Source: Knufia peltigerae (taxonomy: Eukaryota; Ascomycota; Eurotiomycetes; Chaetothyriales; Trichomeriaceae). From it: a stretch of 64,000 nt of DNA. Both the position numbers and the translations under genes were made by a program. Positions 11,763 to 23,007 of this stretch are shown in pieces. The notes beneath the pieces are model-generated. The model was not told where the DNA came from, did no database searches, and saw only the letters and a list, made by a program, of their open reading frames with translations. Location of the stretch: NCBI GenBank assembly GCA_030247855.1, contig JAPDRN010000005.1:434001-498000 (forward strand). Reading direction: 5' to 3'. The number at the start of each line of letters is the position of its first letter. Positions within the stretch are counted from its first letter, which is position 1.

Positions 11763-12701
11763 GACAACTTCAAGAGCAAGTGTACTACTTCATGATTGCT
11801 GGAAGTAAGTGATGGCATGTCCGACACCATCTTGGATCATATATGTAGCAGAGAGCAATGAAGGCAACAGGCTTAACACAACTGACCCACGGCAAGATCG
11901 TTGGCGTCTTTGTCGCTTGAAATAGATACTTGTTGGTTCTCATATCCGATTTCCCGCGAATCTGGCGCGAGGGACCTAATCCGGAAGAGGAACATTCGAC
12001 GAACATTTGATCGAGATGGACAAAATGATTGGTGGCTTGTGAAGAAGGCAGTCAGGAACAGAGTATTTTACATACGAGAAAGCGGAGAAGCAAACTTGTA
12101 AGGCAGCATCAAGGCAGTCTTGACTCCCGGCAAGCTACGAGTACAAGTTTCCAGAAATGACGCGGCTCTTCGTCAAAACCCGAATACGACGACATAGCGG
12201 GTACAGGGATTTACCTTATGTGCCATAACTGGGTGATTCTTTTAGCGTCAGGCCATTTGGTATCGTGGAGAATATTCAGGACGCACGGGGCGAGGCAGAC
12301 ACGCGGAGAATTCGATACTGTGCGAGTGGCTTGTATACCCCCCAAGATATACTGCATTCTCCACAGGATGATCATTACTTCCCGCCATACAAAGAATCAT
12401 GGTTGGTAAGGAGAAGGGAGATATTAGCCAAGGGAGAATGTCCCAATCCTATCAACAATTGGTTGTGGATGCTGGAAAGCCCACAGAGGCACCACAAGGA
12501 GTTCAAAGTATGGACTTCGCTTGTGATGAGCATCCACGAGATTGTACGGAGCAGATGTCATTACTATTACATGATTGTAGGAGCTCGTGGAGGAAAAGCT
12601 CTTCAGTCAACTCCAGAGACGAGAAAGCCTTGGGGAAATCTCTCAACCTCCCTGCCACATTGTCAACAGCGCTCGCCACCCCATCCAGTCTCTTGTCATG
12701 C
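11763..12701. other. Intergenic, oxidase upstream region
   Basis: Holds the promoter of the oxidase gene and the downstream region of the MARVEL gene. Open frames here are short or overlap the MARVEL exons in other frames; no gene is supported. Confidence 0.45.
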
Positions 12702-13422
12702 TCAGACTGCATTGATTCCGGTGGTGGTGTCATGATCAGGGCCAGTGCCAGTTGGAGTAGCACCACCAGCGCCGCCAGTGCTTCCCAGACTCTTTTCCGA
12801 ATAGAAATAAGTTGCTTGATCGATGAGGCTGGTGAAGCTTTTGCTTACGCAAAACGGTTGAAGGGAAGTTGGGTTAGGGCGAACTTACAACGCAATGAAA
12901 ACATATGCTTCGAAAGTTTTTTTCAACCGGCATTTGTTAACGCCGATAGGAGACACGCTGCAGTGGCCAGAGCTGCCGTGGTAAACGTCGTAATACTGGG
13001 CAGAGAACATCAACGCTGTAAGCCATAGGTACGAGAAGAGGCACGCTAGAGGTGCTAGGTAGCCCTTGTACGAGTTGACAAAAGGGAGCAATAGTGCAGG
13101 CAGATACAACAAGGCGTCGATGGTGGCCTCGCGATGTAATTGTGTCAACATTGATATTTGCTGGGGATTTCACTGTCGGTCTGTTCGCTTCTATAATTTT
13201 TTAACAGGGCTTCCTAATTACAATAGTCACCCAGTAGATCAGTTGGGTGTTATGCGCGTAGTGCGAAACAAAATATGCCGAAACTAACATGACAACAATG
13301 GAAGAGATCCAGTGCAACCAATGGATTACGAGGGTGGATAGTCGAATGCGTACAATAGGGGTGGACCAGTATTTGTGGCCATAGTGGTTTGCTGCGGTCG
13401 ACCTTCGTCTCCAATTAGCCAT
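12702..13422 (-). CDS. MARVEL-like four-helix membrane protein
   Basis: Small integral membrane protein of the fungal MARVEL-like group, in which some members shape plasma-membrane domains; the role of this one is unknown. Three exons on the minus strand: 13422-13222, 13160-12889 and 12828-12702, giving 199 residues. Hydrophobic segments include VIHWLHWISSIVVMLVSAYF, LIYWVTI followed by LLYLPALLLPFV, and LFSYLWLTALMFSAQYYD. Conserved cysteines follow in CSVSPIGVNKC, then KKTFEAYVFIAFLIDQATYF and a Gly/Thr-rich tail. The last exon was chosen because only the CACCAG acceptor keeps this helix and the usual low-complexity tail in frame. The ATG gives MANWRRR. The first intron's acceptor is slightly less certain. 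Confidence 0.72.
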
Positions 13423-14506
13423 AACGACGCGTTTGTAATGCGCTCAAAACTGGAGGATCGTAACCGGGAGACTGATGACTTGAAGATTTGTGAACAATGC
13501 CTGACGAAGCGAGTCGTCTGAATGGCGATATACATAGCTGGACCATAGACTGATGGCATAGAGACGTCACAATTCTAGGAACGCTTGTGAATGCTGTAGA
13601 GAAGAGCTGCCGGGGAAAACTTCCCGTTCTGAGTCATGCCTGTATCGCGGTCCTCAGATGCTGGCAGACTTCTGCCCGATCCCATGGGAAGACTGAGACT
13701 CTGCGATACGATGAGCTACCCAATACCTCCGTGGTGGATCACAGTTGGGCTCGTAAAGGCGGCGGCTGTGGAACATGACCTGTACAGCAAAATCATCAAC
13801 CTGGCCATTCAAATGCCAAAGAGTTGACAGCGACTTGTCTGCTTGAAAGGAACGAGATATCCGACAAGCCCAGGTGTCAAAGGCACGCAGTAACGGGCAA
13901 CATCATCCGAAAAGGGTGATACCATGTTGGATAGTTCAGTTTCGTTCGAACGTGGATTCGGTTCATTGGTTCGATACCGACGAGCTGGGTGGCATTCTTA
14001 GAGACTGGTCAAGTCACAAGCTGGACGAGTGTCAAGCGTGAAGAGAAAAAGGTGGGATTCGAGAGCAGTGTAGTTTGTCCTTGAGACAATCTCGATGGCT
14101 TTTTCAGTGGACATCAACTGCCCATGGGACTCCACGACAAAGTTTCTGTTGATCTGTTTCGGATGACAGCATAATATGTACACTTGATCATCAAACGTTT
14201 ACATCGACCTTTCACAGGAAGATGAAGATGCTGGGTCTTTGTCTGTAGGCTGGTGTTTCTCAACCAAGTGAATGGACGTCGTCGAACAAGGAGAGGACTC
14301 ACGCTAAACCCTTTCAGGGTTACAGCCAAGCTGCGAAGGAATTCATTTCTTGGATAACTTTACATGCAACGCGCGTGTCCAGGCAGTTCATCTTCGCCAT
14401 CACGTTGCTTGTATTAGTAGATCTTGGTTTCTTTTCCTCATTTCACCCTCATGGTCACTCCTTTCTCTTCGACCCCGACCTTTCTGTAACAACACACCAG
14501 TCCAAG
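13423..14506. promoter_or_regulatory. Divergent promoter region, MARVEL gene and U1-70K
   Basis: Separates two divergent genes. The frame upstream of U1-70K stays open to about 14375 but contains no ATG, so it is leader. Nothing else is supported. Confidence 0.45.
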
Positions 14507-15730
14507 ATGACAGATAAACTCCCACCCAACCTGCTAGCTCTTTTCCAGCCGCGACCTCCTCTTCGCTACATTCCTCCTCAGGACACTGCTCCCGAAGAGC
14601 GAGCTGTGAAGACGTCACAGTTGTCTGGCATTGCAGCGTTTCTCCCTCAATTCCAAGACTACAAAGAGACAGACGAGTATCACCCCACAGAGTCATGGCT
14701 GCAACAACGCGATCGGAAACGATTGGAGAAACAGAAATGGCTGGAGCAGATGAAGAATGAGAACTTTCCAGATTACAAGCCAAGCGAAGACCCAAAGATC
14801 AAAGGTGATGCTGAGAAGACTCTGTTCGTAAGCCGCCTCAGTTACGACATCAAAGAATCAGACTTGGAACGTGAGTTTGGAAGGTTTGGTCCCATCGAAC
14901 GGATACGAATCGTCAAGGATGAGACGAATCCCAAACCCAAAAAGCCGCATCGTGGTTATGCCTTTATCGTCTACGAACGTGAAAAGGATATGCGAGGTAA
15001 TTCTCTCTGTGCAACTGCTGCCCTTCCCCAAACATCCCCTACCGTCGCAGTCGATCATTGCATGGTAAGACCGTATGAAACTGACATGATCGCCTTGTTG
15101 TGCTCTCTAGCCGCCTACAAAGAAACAGATGGTCTACGGATCAAAGATCGCAGAGTGGTTGTCGATGTGGAACGTGGCCGAATGGTACCTGGCTGGAGGC
15201 CTCGAAGATTTGGTGGTGGTTTAGGAGGAAGAGGGTACACAAAACAAGCACCTGCCAAACCTACCTTTGGAGCACCTCAAGGTGGCTATGGAGGAGGTTT
15301 CCGCGGTGGTTTTGGAGGTCGGGGTGGTTTCCGAGGAGGCTTCCGTGGCGATCGAGGTGGCTATGGTGGACGAGGTGGCATTGGCTACCAGGGTGGCGGT
15401 GGATTCGGTGGTCGACAAGGAGGTTATTCAAATGGACCTCCACCGCCAAATGCGCCCAGTGGTCCTGGTGGTCGCAGTGGTTATGGCGGAGGTTACGAAG
15501 ATCGTCGCAATGGATACGGAGGTGATCGGGGCGGCTCAGGAGGCAATCACGAGCCCCTTGGTGGTCGCGACCGTGGGTACGACCGTGATCGTGAACGAGA
15601 TCGACACCGAGATCGCGACCGCGACCGTGATCGATACGGTGGTGGAAGAAGAGATGACGACTACAGCTCGAGAAAGCGACACCATGACAACGACGGCCAC
15701 GACGATCCGAGACAGAGACGGCGTTACTGA
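14507..15730 (+). CDS. U1 snRNP 70 kDa protein
   Basis: U1-70K binds stem-loop I of U1 snRNA and helps define 5' splice sites. Two exons, 14507-14996 and 15111-15730, giving 369 residues. The U1-70K N-terminal domain starts MTDKLPPNLLALFQPRPPL. An RRM lies at about 105-190 with RNP2-like LFVSRL and RNP1 RGYAFIVY. Behind it come a Gly/Arg-rich region (about 200-310) and an Arg-Asp repeat tail (about 330-355). The 114-base intron 14997-15110 (GTAATT, CTAG) is a multiple of three and has no stop in frame. Removing it joins DMR to AAYKETDGLRI inside the RRM, as the family requires. The RGG and RD repeats create long shadow frames on both strands. Confidence 0.94.
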   Translation: MTDKLPPNLLALFQPRPPLRYIPPQDTAPEERAVKTSQLSGIAAFLPQFQDYKETDEYHPTESWLQQRDRKRLEKQKWLEQMKNENFPDYKPSEDPKIKGDAEKTLFVSRLSYDIKESDLEREFGRFGPIERIRIVKDETNPKPKKPHRGYAFIVYEREKDMRGNSLCATAALPQTSPTVAVDHCMVRPYETDMIALLCSLAAYKETDGLRIKDRRVVVDVERGRMVPGWRPRRFGGGLGGRGYTKQAPAKPTFGAPQGGYGGGFRGGFGGRGGFRGGFRGDRGGYGGRGGIGYQGGGGFGGRQGGYSNGPPPPNAPSGPGGRSGYGGGYEDRRNGYGGDRGGSGGNHEPLGGRDRGYDRDRERDRHRDRDRDRDRYGGGRRDDDYSSRKRHHDNDGHDDPRQRRRY

Positions 15731-16906
15731 AGACCCTTACAACTACAAAGTGTCTGTTGCTACACTCACACTCCGGTTGGTTGGTGGGTATTTTATGCTG
15801 CTTGTATTCATACCATATTCCTCGGTCTACAAATTCGCTTCACGGCCATGGTAAGAAGCCATGAAACCCTCAGTGCCGCGTCTCACAGAGAGCCAGCTGC
15901 CAACGTTGTTGGAGATCGACCGAACGGTCAGTTTCACTCTGCACTGGTCGCCATTCAGGTGACCCGCCTCGTAAACTGCTTGTCTGCTGGACTGCTCGTT
16001 TCAAGATGCTGAAACGAAACATTTCTCCAGCCGCAATGTACTTGGAGATCATCTTACATAAAGAAAAGCCAACCCCGTTTGTTGGACGAGCTGGATGTTC
16101 CTGGCTCACGATGGCAGGAAATGTACCACCGTTTGCTGCGGCCTCGACTTGGACTGGTAAGAGCGCAAGTACTTCTGTAAAATAGTCTCTAATGGGTAGG
16201 ACGAATCCTTGCATTTGGTATCTTGCTTTTAATATGTGCATTATCCTAGGTGTCACGTAGTGACCAAGATATGGCCAGAGGCTGTGCATGGCATTAGATA
16301 ATTGATTTCTGATATTGATTCTATTGGACTTTGACAGTTGGTTGCTCCTAAATGTCACTGTATAGGATAGGAGCTTGACCGAGTATGGACTTCGAGTAAT
16401 GACCATGGGATTTGGCGATTCTAGCCCAAGTATCCGTATTCCATACGAGAGAGAGCGGAACATACAGTACAGATGTGACATCAGCATCTTGGTTTCTATT
16501 TTTTCCCTTCCTCTATGGGTACTCCATCCATTAAGATTTTCCTGTTTTTTGTGTACCTAACTGTACCTCGTAGGAGGCAAAAGGGAGTGGTGACATGCCC
16601 TGGTGGTTCCACGGCACGTTGCCATTAGAGGTCTTAGTTAAGCAAAAATTTTCACCACAATTGCCTGACTGTGAGTGGCTCAGGATCCACGACAATCCCT
16701 AAAAGCAGGTGCACACGTGCCTTGACACATTGATTCCGCTAAAGACAGTTATACACGCCTTGCACGTATGTGATACCACCTCATTGGCAGCGACCTCCAT
16801 CCTTCTCAGACACTGGCGACACAATGCAACAAGGCGTGGTATGAGGCCCGTCCACTTCACCCAGGGGCCACGGCATGACTTGAGAAAAATTCAAGGTAGG
16901 CGTGGA
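15731..16906. other. Intergenic after U1-70K
   Basis: Relatively A/T-rich in parts. A 205-codon minus-strand frame at 15870-16487 shows no domain and no coding-like composition, so I see no supported gene. Confidence 0.4.
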
Positions 16907-16914
16907 TATATAAA
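16907..16914 (+). promoter_or_regulatory. TATA box of the 83-residue gene
   Basis: TATATAAA about 210 bases before the ATG at 17124, followed by a long leader rich in C, A and CAACAA-like stretches with few T runs. This arrangement is common before inducible or highly expressed fungal genes. Confidence 0.5.
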
Positions 16915-17123
16915 CATGCCCCAGATCCCTCGAGGAAGGTCATGTACATCCCGCAGTGAAGAGAAAGAACCACAAGTATTCATACCACTCCATATCTATA
17001 CTGCTACAAACAACTCACCTGATCTCAAGTCGATCTCCCTTCCGTTGAACCAAACACACTCAACATCAATAGCCACCAGTAGCCATCACTCAGTCTACGC
17101 CGTCCGCCAACAACCAGTTCAAG

Positions 17124-17375
17124 ATGCCTTCCACGTACCTCGGGTACTTCAACATTGTCGAGGCCCAGAAGAATAAGTCGGCAAAGCCATCGTCTCGACG
17201 CGACTCCAATGAATCCGACGCCTCGGCTGAATCAAGAAAGGGCAGGTCTTTCTTCAAGCGAGCCCTCAACCAACTCCGACCAACACAGGAACCCTTGACG
17301 CCAGCAAGCATCTACTCGCCTAGCATCAAACAAGAGCCTCTGTTCGGTGGCCAGAAACAATCGACTAAGGCATAA
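17124..17375 (+). CDS. Small hypothetical protein, 83 aa
   Basis: Function unknown. The product is short, basic and Ser-rich, with RRDSNESDASAESRKGRSFF in the middle, which looks like a string of phosphorylation sites, followed by FFKRALNQLRPTQEP. There is no signal peptide and no membrane helix. The ATG has A at -3 and follows a TATA box and a typical fungal leader, which is the main reason to accept such a short frame. It could be a stress-induced small protein, but this is a guess. Low confidence in function, moderate in its being a gene. Confidence 0.52.
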   Translation: MPSTYLGYFNIVEAQKNKSAKPSSRRDSNESDASAESRKGRSFFKRALNQLRPTQEPLTPASIYSPSIKQEPLFGGQKQSTKA

Positions 17376-18483
17376 TAATTATCTGCCTCCTTGTCACGAA
17401 TTTCTTTTCATTTTAGATATCAGAACGTTCCAACAACCAGGATCCGGCGCAAGGGAGGGACAATTGAGTTCATGACACAGAAACATGGCCAGGAAGGGGT
17501 TTTGCCACCGTTTTCGATGTTCTCGCACAGTACCTGAGACATGAGATACCCCAATGCGATAGGTAGCATATTCAGAAATACATAATGTTTGAATGATCGT
17601 ACTTTCGTCGAGGATTCCGCATCTCGGGGTCAATGTTACAATAGTGTTTTGAGATGGTCAGCATGGTGCAAGCTGTTAAAATTGAGGCACTTTGCGGTCA
17701 TCTGCCACATTCCAAGTCTTCTGACATGGCTAGTAGGGGGGGTGGTGATGGGTGCTTCTCCTTAAGAGTGCGACGTGTTTTCGGTGGTGATGATTATCGC
17801 TGTCGGGCGCGGGAGGCGCCTGTGTTCGGCTGCTGGGCTTCGGTAAGCGAGGTTCACTAGGCGGTTGTGCCAATAAGGCGCCGTGTTTACAGGTATCGAC
17901 AGCTGCTAGTCTAGGCCCTGCCGGGTCAGTTTTCGGGGTCAGTCCAAACAACATGTGCAGCCTAAACTGACGCCCTCGTCTTCACGCTACGATTTCCGTG
18001 GATACAGTAACGAGCGAAACTAGTGGTCACTCGTACCGCTTCTCAACCTGAAGCTTCTCGCATCACGTCGTCGTCGTCGACAAGCACCCGACATCACTTC
18101 ATTACATCTCGGACCTTCCTCGACAACTCCCCATTTGGATCGTTGAGTGCAAGAACCCTGCCACCCACTTGCACCGCGACTGGACTCGCTCGGTGCCTGC
18201 TTACTCCAAATCTCTCGGGTTTGATCGTGCCTGCACTGCAGACCGCGAGGCCCACGGTTCCAACGCGGGCAGTCCAACATCTCGTCGAGCTTTCTTCAAC
18301 TTCTTCACAAAGAGTCCCGAGCATAGCTTACATTGCATTTGTCGACGTCACATCAGATGAGCTGCTCACGATTCACACATTTCTTCCTGGCCACGACCAT
18401 CGCCTGAGACTTCTTCCCCCTCGCGCCCTTGCTCAACGACTCCTCTCCCACGAAGTTGACCCTACGGGGCTCTCCGCCTCGAG
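17376..18483. other. Intergenic and VAC8 upstream region
   Basis: Holds the VAC8 promoter and a long C/T-rich leader from about 18000. Long overlapping frames on both strands here lack coding features. Confidence 0.45.
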
Positions 18484-20422
18484 ATGGGAAACACAATGTC
18501 CTCTCTCTGTTCCTCCTGCCGGGGTCAGCATTCAAGAGCTTGTTTTCCCACACTTTTCGCTGATGGTGTTGTTGCAGGTCGGCCGAAAGATAACCTCTAC
18601 GAGCCTGCCCTGGCGGATAGTGAGCGGGAAGCAGTGGCAGATCTTTTACAATACCTTGAGAATGTACGTTGAATGCCGACTGACACTGGGATGGCAATTC
18701 TAATGAATACAGCGAGGCGAGACCGACTTCTTTTCCGGCGAACCCTTACGAGCTCTGTGCACGCTGGTGTATTCCGAGAACGTCGACCTACAACGGAGTG
18801 CTAGTCTCACATTTGCCGAAATCACAGAACGAGGTATGGACAAATGAGAAGATCGGAGAAGGAGCATGATCTGACGAAAGTATAGATGTAAGAGAAGTCG
18901 ACCGAGATGTCCTCGAACCAATACTGTTCCTGTTGCAAAATCCCGACATCGAAGTGCAAAGAGCGGCAAGTGCTGCATTAGGCAACCTCGCAGTAAACAG
19001 TACGTTGGCAGTATGAACAACAAGATTCGTCACTGACACAAAGCAGCGGAAAACAAAGTTGCCATCGTCCAGCTTGGAGGACTACCACCATTGATTCGTC
19101 AGATGATGTCGCCGAATGTGGAAGTGCAGTGCAATGCGGTTGGATGCATCACCAATCTTGCAACACATGAAGACAACAAGGCCAAGATTGCAAGGTCGGG
19201 AGCTCTAGGGCCACTGACCAGGCTGGCAAAGTCGAAAGATATGCGTGTTCAAAGAAACGCTACCGGCGCATTGCTCAACATGACACATTCTGGTAAGAAA
19301 AGCTCTCTTTATAAGGTGGCCGTATCCTGATATCATACAGATGACAATCGACAGCAGCTCGTCAACGCCGGCGCTATTCCTGTTCTTGTACAACTTCTAT
19401 CCTCCACCGATCAGGATGTTCAATACTACTGCACTACAGCTCTTAGCAATATTGCAGTCGACGCCTCAAACAGAAAGAAGTTGGCTCAAACTGAGTCTCG
19501 TCTTGTCCAATCTTTGGTACAATTAATGGACTCCGGTACTCCGAAAGTTCAATGTCAAGCTGCATTAGCTCTTCGAAATCTGGCCTCGGACGAGAAATAC
19601 CAGCTGGAGATTGTCAGAGCCCGCGGCTTGCAGCCCCTTCTTCGCCTCCTCCAATCTTCCTACCTGCCCCTAATTCTCTCTGCTGTGGCTTGCATTAGGA
19701 ACATATCTATCCACCCGTTGAACGAATCACCCATTATCGACGCTGGTTTCCTAAAACCCTTGGTCGACCTTCTCGGATCTACAGACAATGAAGAAATCCA
19801 GTGCCATGCCATTTCGACACTTCGCAACCTCGCAGCAAGCTCGGACCGGAACAAGCAACTGGTTTTAGAAGCCGGTGCGGTGCAGAAATGCAAGGAACTA
19901 GTGCTGCAAGTTCCGTTGAGTGTTCAATCTGAGATGACCGCAGCGATCGCTGTACTGGCTCTCAGTGATGAGCTCAAGCCGCATCTTCTGAATCTTGGAG
20001 TCTTCGACGTTCTAATTCCTCTCACCGATTCTGAAAGCATCGAAGTTCAAGGCAATAGTGCGGCCGCCCTGGGCAATTTGTCCTCCAAAGTCGGTGATTA
20101 TTCAATTTTTGTCCGGGATTGGACCGAACCAAATGGCGGAATCCACGGTTATCTGAAGCGTTTCTTGGCCAGCGGTGATCCAACCTTTCAACACATTGCT
20201 ATCTGGACATTGTTGCAACTTTTAGAATCCGAAGACAAGAAGCTGGTGAGTTTGGTGGCTAAATCCGAAGATATTATCCAAATGGTCAAGACTATTGCGG
20301 ACAAGCATGTCGAATCCGATGACGAAGAGGGCGAGGATGGCGAGGGAGAAGTCATTGCACTTGCCCAGAGATCGCTCGAACTACTTGGGAAAGGCCCCAA
20401 GCAAACACTAGTAGAGGGTTAG
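18484..20422 (+). CDS. VAC8: Vacuolar protein 8, armadillo-repeat adaptor
   Basis: Lipid-anchored adaptor on the vacuole, needed for vacuole inheritance, nucleus-vacuole contact and selective autophagy. Six exons: 18484-18523, 18578-18663, 18713-18833, 18886-18999, 19047-19292 and 19341-20422, giving 562 residues. Gly2 fits myristoylation, and Cys9 and Cys12 in MGNTMSSLCSSC fit palmitoylation. Armadillo repeats fill about residues 40-520, with AALGNLAVN, AVGCITNLATHEDNK, TTALSNIAVD and AALALRNLAS as repeat cores. An acidic stretch precedes the end. The first intron (18524-18577, 54 bases) is stop-free and in frame; it was removed because relatives have a short link from the Cys motif to NLYEPALADSEREAV. 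Skipping that intron would give 580 residues. Confidence 0.93.
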
Positions 20423-21714
20423 AGGAGCCGGGCACAGATAAGATTGTTGCAGTCTTGCACGAGGAAGCTTATTGTTTTGCGTTCATTATATACCCCTGAA
20501 CATGGAGGTTGAATATGCGAATAGGATGGTGGAGCGGCATAGCGAGGCGTTCTGGAGCTTCAATGTTTGACTGCACCGAATGCTGGTTACATGGGAAACA
20601 CAGGAAGAGGGGTTGAGGATGAATATTTTATCAATGGAAACTTATGGGTTTGTGAAAGGGAGCAAACCGTGGCTAGGACCTTTTTTCTCTTAGCATGATT
20701 GCATTAATTATACAACTTTTCAAGTCAACAAACTCCCTTTTACTTTTGATGTTGAGACACTAGCAGAGAAGACTGTTTCCTCATAGTTGAATCTTTCTGA
20801 CATGCCACTTTTGAAGCTAAGCAATGCCAGACCTGGAAAGAGGAGGTCTGAAGATCAAGAAAAACCAAGTGAATGGTTTTGATGACCCACGGACTCTGGG
20901 TTGATCTCCCTCCCGTGACGAACACAGCCTGACATTGGAAAGGTCGTGACCATGGATACTGGAGAGGGGTTTGCTTGATTGACTGATGTCATGTATGTAT
21001 GTGTGATGGTGTGAGATGTAAAGGTACGGGCAGCTGACTGGGTAGGGGGAAGCTGCGAAGTGGCGTAGGACATGGAGATAGACGAGAGCATGGTTATGTT
21101 TGTGTGTGTAAGAGGCAGAGGTCGCTCGGTTTCGATGCACATTCTGCTCTGCGCTTATTCGACGAAAACTATCAACTATTCGAATTCTTTCCCGCAAGAG
21201 GTGACCAGGGTGGCCGAGCAGGTCGTCACCAGAAGGGCGGATGATCGATCGTACGGCGTCTCAGAATAGAAATTCCGTATCCGGTCGAGAGCCCACGTAT
21301 TAGATTTTTTTCGAGGGGCAAGCTGCCGAATGCCTAGGACTTGGTGCCAGGGTGACCGAGTGTGTGTGAAAGAGGGGCTCGGTACTGCAGGGAGATTTGT
21401 TCATTGAACCTCGCCACTTACAAGGTATACCTAGGGCACAATTTGTGCTCTGCACGACGACGTTGCCTCGTAAATGGCTTTGAGTGGTTGGGTGCTGTGC
21501 TGATGACGGTACCTTTGCTGTTGTTGACACTGTGTGGCCTTTGGAAAGAATCCTGTTTACGTGGTCCAGGTACTAGTTTGTCCGAAAGACCTCCCAATCG
21601 GTGTGCTGCGCAGCCACGGCTGTCGGGATAGATACGTAGTTGGCTCAACCCGAGGGTGAAAGAATGGCCTGGGGTCCAGTGCCTTTGGAGGACTCCGTTT
21701 GGCAATTCTCTGTT
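20423..21714. other. Intergenic between convergent genes
   Basis: Lies between the 3' ends of VAC8 and CSL4. Only short overlapping frames are present; I see no gene, repeat or RNA. Confidence 0.45.
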
Positions 21715-22332
21715 TCATGAAGGCTTCGCGACTTTTCGGCTCTCTCCTTGTCCCGTCACCGCGTCCTTCATTTCCTTCCAGCTGGCGGGGACCATGGCGT
21801 TACCGGCACTGCTCGTCGCGACGACGACGCCGAAATCGTTGCCGGCCGTGCTGACGTAGTAGTTTCGTTCGTCACCGAGGCTGATCACGGCAGCCCGTAT
21901 GATGTCTCCGACCCTGTACATCTCGTTCATGACGATCTTGTCCTTTTCGTGCGTGCGGATGTCCTCGCGACGCAGCACCGCTTGGAACTGGATCTCGTCG
22001 CTGGTGGTGGACGTGTAAGAGGTCACGTCTTCTGAGGATGGGTCGATGAGGAGGATGGAAGCAGAGACTTGTCGTTGTTGGACGCGTGTGACGCGGCAGA
22101 GGACGACCGAGCCGACTTTGGGAAGAGGTGTGGCGGCCGATATGTTTGAGGGTGTCGGGCCTGGACGGGGCACTGAGATGGTTGGTTTGTCGTTCTTGGT
22201 CGCAGCGGGGATGGTGAGGGTTCGCCCGATGATCGAAGCGAGGATGTTTGTCTCGTAGACGTGTGTCCCTGGACCGGGCAGGTGGGTGGCCGTGCTACCC
22301 ACTACTTGACCCGGAACGACGAAGGTGGCCAT
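21715..22332 (-). CDS. CSL4: Exosome complex component CSL4
   Basis: Cap subunit of the RNA exosome, which degrades and trims RNA in nucleus and cytoplasm. Single exon, 205 residues. The N-terminal domain starts with FVVPGQVVG and contains the conserved GPGTHVYETNILASIIG. The S1 RNA-binding domain follows (about 72-165) with VGSVVLCRVTRVQQRQVSASI. The end carries the family pattern FRREDIR-like (LRREDIRTHEKDKI), FRVGDIIRAAVISLGD-like and YYVSTAGNDFGVV. A few C-terminal residues after GNAMVPASWKEM match the usual tail. Divergent from the regulator-like gene at 23008. Confidence 0.94.
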   Translation of the reverse strand: MATFVVPGQVVGSTATHLPGPGTHVYETNILASIIGRTLTIPAATKNDKPTISVPRPGPTPSNISAATPLPKVGSVVLCRVTRVQQRQVSASILLIDPSSEDVTSYTSTTSDEIQFQAVLRREDIRTHEKDKIVMNEMYRVGDIIRAAVISLGDERNYYVSTAGNDFGVVVATSSAGNAMVPASWKEMKDAVTGQGESRKVAKPS

Positions 22333-23007
22333 TGTGTGCGTGTGGGAGGTCGAAGTCGAAGCAGGATGATGGAAGCAAAGCTTGGTGTGAAGGTGGGATG
22401 CGCGGTTGAAGACAACCGAGACGCCAAAGATGTTTAGATTTCTCGAGTGGGATCCGTTGACCTACCGATTGTGTACTGTATTGTGTTTAGGCCGGGAATG
22501 GTTCAATCTAAACGACAATCATGTTCTCTCATAAGAGTCTGTTCGGTGGTACTCGTCCTCGTAGTGCGAATTGGTGTTCAAGATGCGAATCTCAGAAATG
22601 TTTTTGTGTCGGGTAAAATTCGGTCCGGGGAGCCTTGATTAGTCATTACAGGTACTTGTTGCGATTGGCCTGCAGGGCGGGAACTAATGTTACTCAGCAA
22701 TGCGCTACTGTAATGCATCTTTATCGTTTCCCTTTCTGTCCTTCCGAATACCGAAAGTGTGTACGGAGTATTAGTAGATTGTGGATGGCATTTGATATGG
22801 CGACGCCCATGTCTCTGGCACATTCATGGCAGAGAACATCTGCCAAATTCCTCATTCCGAGAGACCGATGTTTCGACCCTCGGGACTTTGCTAACATCAG
22901 CAAGCGCTAACAGAGTCTGCTCCTTCAGATTTACTGATTAATAATCCTCCTCGTTCTTCTCTAGATACTCGCCCGCAAATACTCATCATCCCACTGAAAA
23001 ATCGCCG
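22333..23007. promoter_or_regulatory. Divergent promoter region, CSL4 and regulator-like gene
   Basis: Upstream of both divergent genes. No TATA box stands out and no gene is supported inside. Confidence 0.4.

Noticed and set aside
12399..13028. 209-codon plus-strand frame
   Set aside because: Opposite the MARVEL exons; no protein features.
13940..13990. tRNA-like B-box (GGTTCGATACC)
   Set aside because: No matching acceptor stem, anticodon arm or A-box at the right spacing.
14375..14506. N-terminal hydrophobic extension of U1-70K
   Set aside because: No ATG in the extension; the family start is at 14507.
15267..15854. Val/Met/Thr-rich frame over the U1-70K tail
   Set aside because: Product of reading the RGG and RD repeats in another frame.
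15870..16487. 205-codon minus-strand frame
   Set aside because: No domain, no good start context, random-like composition.
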